Below the pieces are notes generated by a model that worked only from the letters and a program-made list of their open reading frames with translations, had not been told where the DNA came from and ran no database searches. Positions 45,486 through 58,944 of a DNA stretch of 64,000 nt are shown here, one piece after another. The position numbers were made by a program, and so were the translations under genes. Each line of letters starts with the position of its first letter. Positions within the stretch are counted from its first letter, which is position 1. The stretch comes from Ophiodon elongatus (lineage: Eukaryota > Chordata > Actinopteri > Perciformes > Hexagrammidae): positions 1,257,501 through 1,321,500 of the forward strand of contig JACSYO010000396.1 in NCBI GenBank assembly GCA_016806645.1, written 5' to 3'.

Positions 45486-46198
45486 TCTTGTTTAGTGAAG
45501 TCATCTGTGTTAGGAAACGGTGAAGAGAGAGGACATTTGGAAGATGGTGAGGGTGATTATTTAGTTAGACTGCTTGATCGGGGGGGCGGGCGTGCACGGT
45601 ATCCGGGTCGGAGCAGCTGCCAGGCTGTCTAACCTTTTAGATGGAGCTGCTGCATATTTATAAGAGCAGCGGCTCAGACAGATGTACTGCCTGCTCCTCC
45701 CCTCCCACTCTGTCTGCACGGTCGCCTGAGATTTATTTCCTCTTTTGTGATAAAAAAGATGCAGGCTGCACAGCAAAGCCCACATGTTTTTTATCTTTCC
45801 CCATAGGGATGAGTTGCCGTCGACGCAGTTGTCAGCAAATACCGCTTCTGTCCAAGTATTCTGCAAAGGCAACGCAGGAGAAACAACTCTACAGCCAGTT
45901 TCTCCATTTCCTGAAAGTTTTGATCATTACCTGTATTATTTAGAAAATCCCCCCCCGCCCCCCCAAGCCAGGTTTCCTGACCCCAAACTGGCAATCGATC
46001 TCGCGTTCGCCCGGCGTCCAGGGCGGTGCGTCGCCTGTGTTCCAGTGCGAGTCACAGTTGGGTTTACGCCACGTCGCCGAGCTTTGGCTCCGGCTTTCAA
46101 CCTGCAAGGACAAACAGTTCAGCGGGGCAGATAGCAGCCTCTCCGGTCCGCTCTGTGTTTGTGTGAGGGGGGAGGCTCATGCAGGTCCGGGGGGCAGT

Positions 46199-46200
<2 letters not shown>

Positions 46201-46249
<49 letters not shown>
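46201..46249. repeat. (AC)n microsatellite
   Basis: About 24 AC units, uninterrupted. Confidence 0.97.
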
Positions 46250-46250
<1 letters not shown>

Positions 46251-46410
46251 CACATCTGGTATGGACAAAGAGCTGGCCATAATGGAGGGGGTTGGGTAGA
46301 TGGGGGTGGGTGGGGCCATGACCTATGGAAATGACTGTGGGAGCCGAATAAGGGGAATCAACTGGCATAGAAGGATCTCAGGAACGGAGTGGGGGCAGGG
46401 CAACACGTGG

Positions 46411-46412
<2 letters not shown>

Positions 46413-46443
<31 letters not shown>
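46413..46443. repeat. (TG)n microsatellite
   Basis: About 15 TG units. Confidence 0.97.
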
Positions 46444-46444
<1 letters not shown>

Positions 46445-47129
46445 GGTACGTTTGCGTTCCTTTTGACTGAGCATTAACTAAATTGCGTTGAACATAAACG
46501 TGGTACGATGTTTTACTTGTGCAGACTGTTGCTCAAAAGGATGGATCACATTTTCACTTAACTTGAAGTGAGATTTTAAAAGTGTACATTTGTTATAATA
46601 TGCTTTGTTATAAAAAAAAGAATAAAATATATATATATATTTTATGCATGCCAGTAATGCAACCTTTTAAATAATAACAACATATTCACACTTGTCTGTG
46701 TTGGTTACCATTTACCTTTTTTGTTGGAAACACAGCTTTACGCTTTCATTTTAGTGACATAACTGCACTGACACAATAAGGTTGCCACCAGAGAAGGACT
46801 TAAAAAATAGAAAAAAAAGAAAGATGGTCTGGTTAAAAAGAAACTAGGCTATCCCCATTTAGATTTGCACTGAAATGTCCATTCAAATGGGAATGCACTG
46901 TGCAAAATAACTGTTGGTCTTTGCAGTGTAGCTTTATGCTAATATGTGGTTCACCTCAAGGACAGAGTGATTGCACGGTCAGTCCAAATCACCCTGACGA
47001 GTCGTGCTGCTGGTTAAAAAATTAACATGTTTACCTGTGTCTCGTCTTTTCATCAGAAATGCTGCGTTGTGGTGATAATACATATCCGTCTTGACAGTTT
47101 CAGGACGTACGTTGCTTTACTTTTGTTAA

Positions 47130-47620
47130 AGGCTTCACATGGTGTGCACTGCTTTTATAAAAGCACAATACATGATGTAGAGGTCACGTTTCCTCAGTCT
47201 CATCAAAGGAGAAGTAAAATGTCGGAACCCGATCCAGTCGCTACTTCAGCAGGCGGCCTCACACAGTGTAATAATGCAAGTCAAGATGAAGAAATAACAA
47301 TATGGTTTCTAAGCTTCATGCCATACAGGAGAGACACAATCTCTTTTATGGAGATTGTGGTTGCCATGGTGATAAAAGCAATTAATTCAGCGCACGGCTG
47401 GGGTCGGAGAGAGAGGTGTGATGCGTTCGTGTGACTGCACATTCACCAAGGTGTTGCTCACGGAGCACCTATTAGCATGCCTTAGGTGAATGAAGTAGTT
47501 GTTGCCCTCTCCCCTCGGTTTTATTAAAGACATTATGTTTTTGTCAGCAGGATCTTCAGCAAAGATTCTTGGCAAATGATTGACACAGGTTATAATCGGT
47601 AAAGCAGAATAGTGCATGTA
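47130..47620. promoter_or_regulatory. Candidate regulatory block with X-box-like and homeodomain motifs
   Basis: Non-repetitive sequence with GTTGCCATGGTGAT at 47360-47373, whose left half equals an RFX X-box and whose right half is imperfect, followed closely by AGCAATTAATTCAG. This is suggestive of an enhancer within a long developmental-gene intron. No test of conservation is possible here. Confidence 0.2.
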
Positions 47621-48854
47621 CACTGGGCATGCTGGTGCCGGTGTAAACAGATTTTCCTCTATAATCTTCCACTATATACTCAGATGGACATATTTTGTGG
47701 AAAAAAAAGTTGTATTTTCCAAACTTGGTTACAAGACTGCACGCATGCACCCAATCAAATTTACTTCTAAATCAGAGTTTTTCTAGATTATGGGTCAATA
47801 AATTTGATCAACACACGTCTCTCACTTGTTTCCTCTCGGTTTCGTTGTCTGTTGTCTCACTCGTAGCTCTGCTAGTGGCTGAAGGCCCTGTCGATCTGGA
47901 GAGCATTTATGTTTTTGTTCCTTTACAGTTTCTTTGACAACTTCACAATAGTTGTGCAGAACAAACTAAGCATAAATAAGAAAAGTAAAGTCCTCCATTT
48001 TGTTTCCATTGCCTTCCTCAAAGCAGGAAACCGTGACTTCAAACGTCCGCTCCGTTGCTATGTTTACGCTTGGCGTTTAAATGGAAACCTAGTAGCGTGG
48101 CTGTGGCCTCATACCAGCGTAGTATGTAATCATGTGGTTTGCACTGAAACTCTTGCACTTTCAGTCGCTAGTAGCACTAGCATCAACACTTCATCGACTC
48201 TTGTGAGCAATGTGGAAACGGGCGTACGGTGGCCTTGGACCCACTACTTCCAGAGCCCTTGTGACCCAACATCTTCAGCAGGGATGGCCTCATCTGACTC
48301 AAACATTTCAAAGTTTGTCTGGAGGCCTGTATTGTTCCGGAGAGACTTGAGACTTCAGAAAGAACTCCCAGTCGTCCAGTATGTGTTGTAAAAAGCCATT
48401 CAAATGATTTGGTAAGCAGTACTCTTCACGTTCATAAGCGTAGATTTGCCTCACTGATGTTTTATTTATGCGCGGGGAGAAGTTCCTGTGAAGTCCTGTC
48501 TCTAATCTGCCTGTGTTTTATAATTTAGGAAAAAAACTGTCAGCTTGTGTTTTATTTGTCGTCGTTTGGACAGACCTGACAGCATCCTCGTCCACAGGGG
48601 AGACGTGTTCCTCAGAAGCTTTGTCAGGTTCAGAGGCATCCTGGGTTTGCATATGAGGCGCGGCTCTGATCTGAGCTGGGTGACAGTTCAATCACTTCAG
48701 TTACTGTTGTTTAATTCAGGACGGGTGTTTGAAATGGGATCTCGCAAATATCCAGGGAAAGCTTAGCACTGAACATGGATTCTCATTCAAAGGGCCTCAA
48801 ACTTGGGTTCTTTTATATTTGTGGGGCCTGAAGACGAGACTTTGTTGCAAACTG

Positions 48855-48880
48855 ACACACACACACACACACACACACAC
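48855..48880. repeat. (AC)n microsatellite
   Basis: About 13 AC units. Confidence 0.95.
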
Positions 48881-50390
48881 TGCTTCCCTCCAGGGAGAGC
48901 GCTTTTCTTACCGCTGTATTTGCCTCATTGCCATTGTATTCCTCTCACCCAGGTTACGCTGTGAAGTCGACCCTATTGGAACGATGCTCACTCGACCTGA
49001 CTCTCAAGTCGACAAACTCCTCCCATAAGCATATCTTTTGAGAACACTGTAACATATAAGAGACTACTCCACACTAGTGGGACAAAATATCCATACGGCA
49101 ATATATTATCCATACACTGGTGGCAAATATCGATATTTTTGTTTGAACATACAGGACGTGTTAGAGATGGCTGAAAAATGAAACGCAAATGCTACGCAAT
49201 GAAAGAGCAGCGTAATTTTTTTCTGGAACAAGGGAGGTGTTTCTGAGCTTTCACTCCGCAAATAAATGCGTCAACCTATGGCGCTGTGTAGAGCGTTGTA
49301 CAATATAGTGTACAACAGCAAAGAGGCTCCGTAGTCCGAACCAAGGCGGACGACTTTTTTACTCCTTTCAACCTTGACAAAGGCCGCGCAGACAGATTCA
49401 CTACTTAATTTTTACCTTTCACAATAAAAGCCCTAAACGTATACATTGCGTAACTGTTTTCCAGAGAGAACTCAAACTCATGTTAATGAATATGAGGTAT
49501 GAGTTTACAGATGATTTCAATCCCTCCTCGTTATTGTGTAGGTTAGTTTATGGCTTTTTGCCGGTTACGCCTACCTACGCATAACTATGAGTTACACTCA
49601 TTGTCTTTTTGATTCGTCACAGTTAATTTAGTTTGTGTGCCCTCTGGCGTTTGGGAGAATAATGCAGCGCATAGTGTATAAACGGCTCCGTTCATGCTCT
49701 GAGGACCATGCCAGTAATTTCTTATGCCATTTTCATACCATGAGGGGACTTGTGAGAGACTGAGGTAGTTTGACTTTTAGTCCATAGTATGGATCAAATT
49801 TCCAAACACAGGAGCCTATCTTTCCCGTAATGCAACTCCATTGTATTTATTTTTTTATCAACCCCTCCCATCTTTCGAGCTCCAGTCCTCCACTTGGTAA
49901 CACAGACTTTGACTCACTGCCTTGACACGCTTTGGCATGAACGGGGTGACTTTAACAACCGCTGAGCCACTTCCTTAATTACCACTAGCCTGTGTGTACA
50001 GTAATGCTGACCAGACATAAACATGGCGTACCTTTTTATAATTATGTGTCGCACAAGGTGCCAGTAATCAAGCTTCAGTCAACTGCCCACGTGACGCTCA
50101 CGTCTACCGCCCAGGTGATCTGCACCGCTTTGGTCCATCTGTGTTTTGATCCTCCCTGACGGAGAGTGGGCTGCACCTGCTCTCAGGTGGAATACAAGTT
50201 ACAGACCAGGGGTGGCTCACCTGTCACCGACGAGTTAAAGATGCTCCAGAGATAAATACGTTGTAGTTTGAATGTGCGCAGAAGCACCACGTGGTTTTAG
50301 GTGTTTCAGAAGCTTCTGCTGCAAACGAACCATTCAGCGCCAACTCCCACGCCGTCCAGCATTCAGTCTGCTGAGACCAGTAGACTGGTA

Positions 50391-50392
<2 letters not shown>

Positions 50393-50450
<58 letters not shown>
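50393..50450. repeat. (AC)n microsatellite
   Basis: 29 uninterrupted AC units. Confidence 0.98.
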
Positions 50451-50452
<2 letters not shown>

Positions 50453-51771
50453 CAGAGTGTGCAGGCTCAGTTCTGTTTCATTGACAGCCCATTTCAGAGG
50501 GTTATTCACCACACAGAGGAAGATAAGGTCTTAGCATTTTGGTAGTAAATGGCTGAATCCTGCAGAGAGAAAACAAGAGAGAGAGAGTAGAGTATTTTAC
50601 TCTGCGGGGTATTTCAACAACAACAGCAGCTTGAATATCGGTAGTCACAACCCACTTTTCAGAATGACAATTTCTTGTATAGCCCATGTTTGCCGGACCC
50701 ATTGATGGATTATTTAACAAGCCAGTCGTGCTCCGGTTTAGGGGACACAAAGGGTCTGGGGCCCCTAAGGCACATCCTTCTGCATAAAGGGCTTACTCAG
50801 AGTCAGGGATGACTAGTTTATCTGCTCCTAAACAGTATGGAGCATCTGTCCTGTCCAGCGGCAGAACATAACGGGAAGTTTGCTTTCCTTTCAGCTCAGT
50901 GTGGGTTCTTCAGTCATTTACTGTCGTGCTTGTTTCTCTCCTCTCTCTCTCCTTTCTTCTGATCTCTGTGTTTCGGAGGGCGGGGCTTAAACACTCGGAA
51001 CCCAGCAGTCTGCTAGCTTGTTGCTCTCGCTACCAATATTAGCTGCTTAGTTGTCCGCAATGTCGGGCGGAAAATCAACCCTAACCCCTGTCGGGAGATG
51101 CAGTGACTCAAACCAAGTAAGAGCGGAAGAGCTATGAGTAAGTAACTAAGTAACTAACCACTGTCTGCTAGCCGCTAGGCTAATTTACACAGTGTAAAAC
51201 ACCATAGGCAGTCAGGAACTGCCCCATCTTCGAGCTGCTGTGTGAAAATCTTATTTCTGCAAATTACATCACCCTGCAGAGAGGTTTATGTTTAGTTTTT
51301 GTAATGTTCATGCACTGACACAGATGCTACTGAAAAGATGCAGATTCTTATATTATAGACGGTTGCAGTTTGGTTTTTTAAAGCACTCCCTGACTAAAAC
51401 AGGAGTTCAGATATACGTGATGGCTTGCATTCATTCTTGAAAAAGTAGTGTGCAGTAGAAAAGAAAAGTGAGGTTGCGATACATGGAGAGGCATCGAGAG
51501 CTGTTGACTCGTAATCATATGGTGAGGCCATCTAAAGCTGTGGTTTACCTAGCTGTCTGTGGCACCAGCAAATTAAAAACAGTAATGGTTGCTTGCATAT
51601 GATAATTGAAACTTCGGCCAAATTGTGCCAAAACAACAGAGACGAGAGGCAGAAGCTCACAGCAGAGTTCAGCTGGATGGTGCTGGAAGGACTGTCCCTG
51701 TGTGTTCCCCTGCAGCGCATCAGCCTCCTCTCTGCTGCATCGAGCCTGAGCGCCCAACGCTAGCTAATTCA

Positions 51772-51902
<131 letters not shown>

Positions 51903-52399
51903 TCTCTCTTTGGTTTATTTATTTATTTTCGCGAAGGGGTTGCGGATTGAATTGCTATTGATCTGCACGATGCCGATGCCTGTTGCCCCCCACCACCCCC
52001 TCCCACCACCACCCTCTGCTGCGAGTCGATGTATTAGATTAAACTTCATCCTCCCTTTTCATCTGAAGCGTCTCCCGGGGCTTTCTCCAGCACGGCCACG
52101 GCGATCCGTCTTTCTTACCTCCACTTTGTCTTCCCCCCTCCCCCACCTTCCGTCCGTCTCCGTCCCAACCGTGTTAGAATAATGGCTTATTTATTCATAA
52201 TCAGATTGTGTGGATGGCATCAGGTTCATTTAGAGGAATTACAGATGTTCACTGACTGCGCACTACATGCCCATATTTGCCTATTTATTTATATATAGAC
52301 ATTTTTTGTTTTTTAACAGCATTCTGCACTGAATGCCACACAATTATATTTTTATTTTCTAGTGTAAAATATAATGCCAATCTGCTGACATTGTTTTTC

Positions 52400-52640
52400 C
52401 AGCTCCGGCTGACGTCACACACTCCGCTAGCACCTGCACCAGCTGCACTGCACATGTGCGGCTCTCAGCAGAGGCGAGAGAGAAGCGAGGCGGCTCACCC
52501 CTCGGCTACTTCCGTCATCGGTTTCGGGCGGCGTGTTGTTGTTTTTCCTTCTGCAGCAGGTGATGGACGTTTTGAAGGAGTGAGCCGTCTCGCTTCTTTC
52601 TCATCTCTGTCGAGAGCTGCACATGCGCAGTAGCATTCAT
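52400..52640 (+). promoter_or_regulatory. Candidate internal promoter (CRE plus NRF1-like sites)
   Basis: A perfect CRE palindrome TGACGTCA lies at 52410-52417, and an NRF1-like CATGCGCA lies at 52622-52629, in a local CpG-richer patch. Such a pair is common at CpG promoters, so an alternative first exon is possible. No start codon with a splice donor could be assigned. Confidence 0.3.
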
Positions 52641-53355
52641 TGGTAGCTTCTCACAGGTATTAGTCTGTGATGGGAGCACCCTGATAGATGAGGGTCCTCC
52701 ATGTCCAGTCCAAGGTTCTGGACTAAAGATAAATGGCCGCCTGCTCTCGTCGCGCATCATATGCTTTCATTTCTCACAAACGGAAGTCAAAGGACTTAAC
52801 CAGTAGTTGCTGCATTTATAGGACTTCATATAAAGTTGTTGTATTTTTTCTTTTTATTACACTGTTTGTTTTCATGCCTTTTTTTTTTTTATTTGAAGGC
52901 AATAGTGGAGAGATGATAGGAAATGAGGGAGAGCGAGACCACAAAGGCGCTTGCCAGGAAATTAACCCAGGGACCACGCAGTTCGTGTTCGGCATCTTAA
53001 CCCTGAAGCCACAAGGATCACAAAGAGGAAACAAATGCCACTGTGTCTTTTTTTTCTCAACGCTCCGTCTGTTAAGCCGTTCAAAGAAACTGAGCAGAGA
53101 AAAAAAAAGACCTTGAGATGGAATTTATTAAACATTGTTGGTTTTAAGCAGCCCTGTAGTCTGTGGTCAGGTTGTCTGCTTCAATCATTTCTGGAGTCGA
53201 TGATGGTGGTGTGGAGCTGTGACGGGGAGGGCCACATGTAGAATTATTATAGTAACAACCGTTTAGGTTGAGGAACAGCCCCATGAAGCAAGAGCCGACC
53301 TCACCCATCACTCCTACCTGACGGTGTGACCTGGTTACAGGTGTGGTACTCTAAC

Positions 53356-53995
53356 TTAGGGAGGGGTATCGGTAGGATTTTATCAATACTAGTACTCTTA
53401 TTGATTCTACTTATTGGCTTGGTTCCTTATCGATACTCTTATCGGTCCTTTTTTGATTATATTGTGAGGAGGAAAAAATACAATTAATTAAGAAAGGGAC
53501 GACATTGCTTTGTTATTCTTGTATGTAAACAAATGGTCTTTCTTCAGTGGCACTACAAGAAGTTCAATAATCTTTCAAATATAGTCTCAGCTAAATGATT
53601 AGCTTTAATGTATTAGCCTGTTCTTAATAGCAATCTCCGTATGGCATCGCTAACGCTACCTGCAGTGGACGAGGACGGACCAAACAGTAGAAAACTGAGC
53701 TTTGTGCAGCTCGATGTTCTGCTTGTTGGTCTCATGTTGTGATGAACTGCTGCTGTTTCCTCTTTTACTTGTGAGGCTCTTACTGAGTTTGAGACAACCA
53801 GAGTTCTAACATCTACTGGAGTCACATGTAGAAACACTTTTGATCTTTTGTCTCCTCTGACTGAGCCAGAGACAGAGACAGAGCCAGAGACAGAGACAGA
53901 GAGGGGAGGTTTGAGACGAGGACGTCTCACTGCGTAACGTCTAAAGTGCCGCTAGCAGAACCCATCAATACTCTGGGTTTCGGGGGCCATCCCTC
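53356..53995. repeat. hAT-like non-autonomous element
   Basis: The left end GGGAGGGGTATCGGTAGGAT is followed by 'tatcaatactagtactcttattgattc' and TTATCGATACTCTTATCGG. The right end is 'cccatcaatactctgggtttcgggggccatccctcc'. The terminal GGAGGG/CCCTCC words are inverse. This is a known style of teleost element. It contains an 18-bp tandem repeat at 53863-53902. Confidence 0.5.
53863..53902. repeat. 18-bp tandem repeat (GAGCCAGAGACAGAGACA)
   Basis: Two full copies and a partial one. Confidence 0.9.
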
Positions 53996-55020
53996 CTCTT
54001 ACTGACCAGAGATATCACTCAAGCTTGATGTGGTGTAATCAGGGTGTTAAAAATGGGTGGTGTGGGCTTATGGGTGGCTCGCCAGCACAGTATGCAGTGT
54101 AAGTGCATCACTTCCAAGCAGCGCTTCACATCTCGATGGGCACCGCTGGCTCTCCATTTAGCCTGTTAAATACTAAATATATTAAATGTCATTTAAAAAA
54201 ATATCTGAAAAGAATACATCACAAACAAAATGACTTAAAATATTAAAAAAAATAATCCAAGGTAACTCCGAATGAGTAACTGACCTACAAAAGTGTGTAT
54301 TTCACACAGTTGCTGAATGACTTTCAATTCTATCTCCGTAATTAAAACATTCCTCACCCTCAGGTCGGCCGTATGGAGGGTCAGCCGGGGTACCTCTGCC
54401 TTACAGCGGTGGGAATAAACAGGATTCCCTGAGACGGCTGTTCTGCATGATGCTCACCGTTCTGAGTTTGATTTGAGTCACAGATCTCAGGCGTGGGACA
54501 GAAAAATCATTTTAGAGGTCACGCTTTTTTGCCGATCGTCGCCGTTCCATTTTTTCCAGTTTGTCGCTTTGTTTTTTGTTCGAGCATCTGATTCTAGTGT
54601 TTTGGAGACGGACGCTTACCTTCTAACCTACAGACAATGAACCCAACCTCGACTATGGGTTCCTGGGAATCTGGGTTAATATATAAAGTAATAACATGTT
54701 AGAATATCACCATAAGATAATATGGAAAACTGGTCTGTCAACAAAATGTCCTGGGCACTTGCAGACCAACAATGACTGTACTAATAATTGTGTGTGTATC
54801 CAAAGTCTGATATGTCTTATGCAGTGATCACGTCTGCTCAAATTGATCTCAATAAGCTGATCATTATTCATAACCAAGTGTTGACCTTCGTTTTTCATTC
54901 GTTGTCAGTCTTTTTTTCAACCATGTAAGCAGTCGCTCACTGTGACCGTGGTGGCTGTAAGGGGTTTACACTGTACCTCGGTGCCCTACAGAGGCCACAT
55001 ACGCATCCTGCTGCACCGAA

Positions 55021-55115
55021 CACCCTCCAGAGCACCAAACACCCTCCAGAGCACCAAACACCCTCCAGAGCACCAAACACCCTCCAGAGCACCAAACACC
55101 CTCCAGAGCATCACA
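55021..55115. repeat. 19-bp tandem repeat, 5 copies
   Basis: CACCCTCCAGAGCACCAAA is repeated five times with a change only at the last copy (CATCAC). Confidence 0.95.
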
Positions 55116-56149
55116 TGTGTATTAATCTCATGCTAAACACAAAACAAAGGCACTATTTCATTCTGCTGGCACAACGTTTGCTAAAAACTACAATGACCAT
55201 CTGATTTAGGAAAGAACTAATGAATCGACATATGTATATAGCCTTTTCTTTATTTTTTTTTAAGATTCACTAAACCAGAAGAACCAAAGGGCTCGTAGAC
55301 TAACATTGTTAGTTTGGATGAGTTCTCTGAGGCTCTGTTCCCAGCGTGGGAGTGTTTGATGAAGATGATCACGTAGGGCCTAAAGCTCTGGGAAAGTGCA
55401 GTGTGTGTTACACCTAATGTGAGCGGTGGCCGCTGCAGCAACCGGCAGTCGAACCGGTTTTTAGGTTTCCCCGGCCAAAGTCCCGCGTGACCATTTTCAC
55501 CAATTTGATATTTTGGCCGATGTCAAGAGCTGGATGTACAGTACAAGTCAAAGTAGCAAATTGTTCCAGAAATGGAACGCTTTCATGACTTTCAGGTCTG
55601 AAAGGAGGCAGGAGTTGTTTCACCAGCACTCATTATTCTGATTGTGGTGTAGAATTGAAAGACCTCTGAATGAGGCTCACCTTGGGACACAGCGCCAGGT
55701 CACAGACCGAATAGTTCCCATGGCAGCCGAAGACATTCACTGACATGTTCTATCTACACTGAATGGGATTCCTGGGGGGGTCACGGGTCTAGTTACTGCC
55801 ATCAGAGCTCTTATGTGACAAAAGAGTTTAAAGTGCAACAAGAAGACACTTTTAAATCAAACGCTCCTCGTTCAACCATTCCTGCTTCAAGACGGAATCC
55901 CAGGGAGGAAAATCTGCACACAATTATTGATGCAAACTTTGATCCGGCACTCTCGTGCATCCCTCTGCCAATGAAGAGGCAGATAGGAGTGAAGTGCACA
56001 GTTATGATCTCTTAAATTCACTGTTAGCGCTAATGAAAGATGTGTGAGTGAAAGAGGGAGGGAGGGCCACCTGGTAAAAAGACGAGAGAAGGACTGCTAG
56101 ACCAGTTTGCTTCCACTTCATTGTCTCCAGACCAGGAAGTAGGTCCCCG

Positions 56150-56665
56150 TGATGTCACGTGTCAGTGAAATCCAGGCGGCAACCTCCGGTTCTGAAGAGT
56201 GAAGCTGATGCGGGAGTGTCTTAAACTTGCTTTCTCTCTCATGGCCAAAAAATAAGTCTTGTTGTATAGAAGTCTATAGAAAATGACTCTACTTCTCTCT
56301 TGATTTATTCCCTCAGTAAACATTGTAAACATGAGTTTATGTCTCAATCTCTAGTTTCAAGTCTTCTTCAATACAGCATGATGTTCATTTAGTAAATTAT
56401 GGTCCATTTAGAGTCAATAGACCATAAAGCAGGGGATGCTTTAGGGCGGGACTACAATGTGATTGACAGGTCACTGCCGCTACCAGAGCTGTATACGACG
56501 TCTCTACGTCACTCCTCCGCATTCCAAATATGGTCACTTCTGTTCATTGGTTGACGGTCGAAATCCAAGATGGCGACGGACAAGACGCCCAACTCGAGGC
56601 ATCAAAACCCCGGTCCTCAAACCGACGGGTGACGTCACGATGACTACGTCCACATATAGTCTATG
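56150..56665 (+). repeat. Dispersed repeat A, copy 3
   Basis: The segment runs from 'ccaggcggcaacctccggttctgaagag' through the shared core at 56255-56475 to 'gtgacgtcacgatgactacgtcc' and 'atagtctatgg' at the end. The core matches 2255-2470 with few differences. An open frame 56463-56753 lies mostly inside it and is not a gene. Confidence 0.8.
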
Positions 56666-57074
56666 GCCATTTCACGAAAGACAATATTCTATCCACTTGG
56701 CTATTACATGGCTAATGAAAATGAATATTCTTATGAATGGAATGAATTACTGAGGATTTGAAAAATGTTGATGTCTCATCCTACAAGCTGATTTGAAGCT
56801 TTTAACTTCCAATGTGTCTGCGATCGGCCCTGAAGCTGAGTGTCCTTTTCTTGTGTCTGGTTTTGTTTGTGTTTTCTTTATCTGTGGTACTCAGGTCTTA
56901 CTTACAGCGTCATCTCAATGAGATTACCTGATTAAAGAGCAATTGTATAACCTTTTCTCTCCTGATGCCTAACCCATAGTACGCGCCGATGACGGCCCAC
57001 TGGATTGAATGACGCTGAGAGATTGTATTTTGTATTTTTGTGGATTAGTCACGTTTAGCCAATGCCAGTTTTGC

Positions 57075-57880
57075 TTAACCCTCTGAGCGCCAAGCAGTTT
57101 CAGAGCGTGGTTTTTTGTTGTTTTTTTTTTTTGCTCCCGTTACAGTTTCCTCTCTGTGGTCTTGATTTTCCCACCAATATAAAAGTCCTGCACCTCTATG
57201 GAAATGGCACTATCATAACCAGAAGCAGAGAGAACTCAAACATGGTGTTTGTGCACAATAACAGTTCCACTGCCAATAGATCATTTAAAAAAAAAAGAAA
57301 ATAAAATGCAAGTTGACTTTCTTTGATCATTTATTTTACAAAAATTGGCAAACAATGGAAACTATATTTGCAATATTTTTCCAAGTGTTACCACTGTAGG
57401 GGGGAAATTGGAGGCTCCATGTGCTGTACACATTGAACTATTTACATTTTTACAACCGCTCCTCACAACATCCTCTCGCCTCTCTTCTACTATCGAGGTG
57501 TTCAGAAGCCTGCAGTTCAGTCAAGGTTTGACGGAAGTTTGGTCACATGACTGTTTGTCTCTGACTCGTCCATCATGGCTTCCTAGTTGTGCTGAGGAGC
57601 GCAGAATTTAATGTTTTTACAGGATCTGGTTAGAGCGAACGGTTCATTTGTGATTAAATGAGACGTGTAGAGTAAAATGTTTCTAATGAAATAACACAAT
57701 TTGAAGCTTCGTTTTGGCTGCTTTTTCTCACCAAAGCCTTTGTCACACGTGGTGTGTTCAAGGAGCGTCCGAAAGATGAAAATCTGACGACAATGGTGGT
57801 TTTTCTTTGTTTGTTTTTTTTACAGCTTCTGGCTGTGATAAACGGTGTAGTTTCTGCGATTTTGTTTAAAGACAACATGG
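57075..57880 (+). mobile_element. TTAA/CCCTCTGA element, copy 1 (left end present)
   Basis: It begins TTAACCCTCTGAGCGCCAAG at 57075. From about 57150 to 57880 it aligns with 60100-60715 ('caatataaaagtcctgcacctctat', 'tcctagttgtgctgaggagc', 'acagcttctggctgtgataaacg'). TTAA followed by CCCT is the form of piggyBac-type ends. The right part is replaced by a CA array from 57884. No transposase was seen. Confidence 0.65.
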
Positions 57881-57881
57881 G

Positions 57882-57883
<2 letters not shown>

Positions 57884-57959
<76 letters not shown>
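57884..57959. repeat. (AC)n microsatellite
   Basis: 38 AC units, abutting the truncated piggyBac-like copy. Confidence 0.98.
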
Positions 57960-57961
<2 letters not shown>

Positions 57962-58517
57962 CTATCAGATTCCCCAGACCTTATTGATGGACCCAACACC
58001 AACGTGTCCTTTTACAAATCATCCCTGTCAGCAGTCCGCTAAAAGGAACATCCCTTCTCTTCCCCTGCGGTGCAAAACCCAGAGCCCGTCCACCGGGCTC
58101 CCCGATTTGCATGAACCTCGGAGGAGCTAGCCCGGCTTCCAGAATAATGTCCTCATCCTGTCTCTGTAAGCACACATGGTTTCAATCCCACACCGGGCTC
58201 GGATGTAAACACCACCACAGCCAAGCAGATTACACCGAATTCATTTCATGCTTGTGTCTTGAAATATTGACTCGCAGCTTGTAGATTTCTTTTATTTGTT
58301 CTTGACTCTCGTCTCAGCATTTCCCCCTCTATTGTTGTAAGAATGAGAGGGAGGGAGGGAGGGGGTAAAAAGAAAGGAAAAAAAGGTATGAGGGAGGGTG
58401 TTTAATAAAGAGGGAGCGCTAAGCGAGGAAGAGAGAGGCGGGGTGGACGGAGGGATTAACGCGGTCCAGCTCCTGCTGACGGGCGGCTTTGTGATGTATT
58501 GTTCCTCCGTTGCCTGG

Positions 58518-58715
58518 CTACGACGCACAGCACGTCACGTGGCTGTAGAACGGTGTTTCTAGGATCCACGTGGAGGGAATGAGGTTGTACGTGTCCTGCA
58601 CAGACTGAACCTCCAGGTAGCGCTGCAGCTGATTTGCAGTCACCTCCACGTTGACTCCAAAAATCCTGTGGATCCCGGGCCACCTCGTTTTCACCTCGTT
58701 CAGTACTTTTTTAAA
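58518..58715 (-). CDS. Unidentified open segment, possibly an exon or relic
   Basis: The minus-strand frame reads VLNEVKTRWPGIHRIFGVNV, then EVTANQLQRYLEVQSVQDTY, then NLIPSTWILETPFYSHVTCC plus AS, and a TAG stop. The composition looks protein-like: balanced, amphipathic, with W, P and aromatic residues, unlike the surrounding shadow frames. A weak acceptor-like TTTTTTAAAAAAG precedes it. I do not recognise the family. It could be the last exon of a small minus-strand gene, a processed relic or chance. Confidence 0.25.
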   Translation of the reverse strand, partial: FKKVLNEVKTRWPGIHRIFGVNVEVTANQLQRYLEVQSVQDTYNLIPSTWILETPFYSHVTCCAS

Positions 58716-58944
58716 AAACAAAATACTGGTACTTGAAGTACATCTCGGAGGAACGCTTGTAGTGTTTACTCCTCTACCTTTTATCTGACAGCTGTGGACT
58801 ACACATTGAAGCTTAACCCTTCAGAAAAGACATTTAGTAAGTGGAGCTTGAGGGAAGAATTGATTAACCGTTAAGTTAATAAAACAACAAAGAAAAACAA
58901 CCAATATTTAATCAGTGCCCAGCGGTGAAAAGAAGCAACCCCCC

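Noticed and set aside
45640..45680. TATA-like CATATTTATAAGAGCAG as a core promoter
   Set aside because: No initiator, start codon with donor or CpG enrichment nearby; AT-rich TATA-like words are frequent here.
47027..47434. 135-codon plus-strand frame
   Set aside because: No domain and no splice support. The block is more plausibly regulatory.
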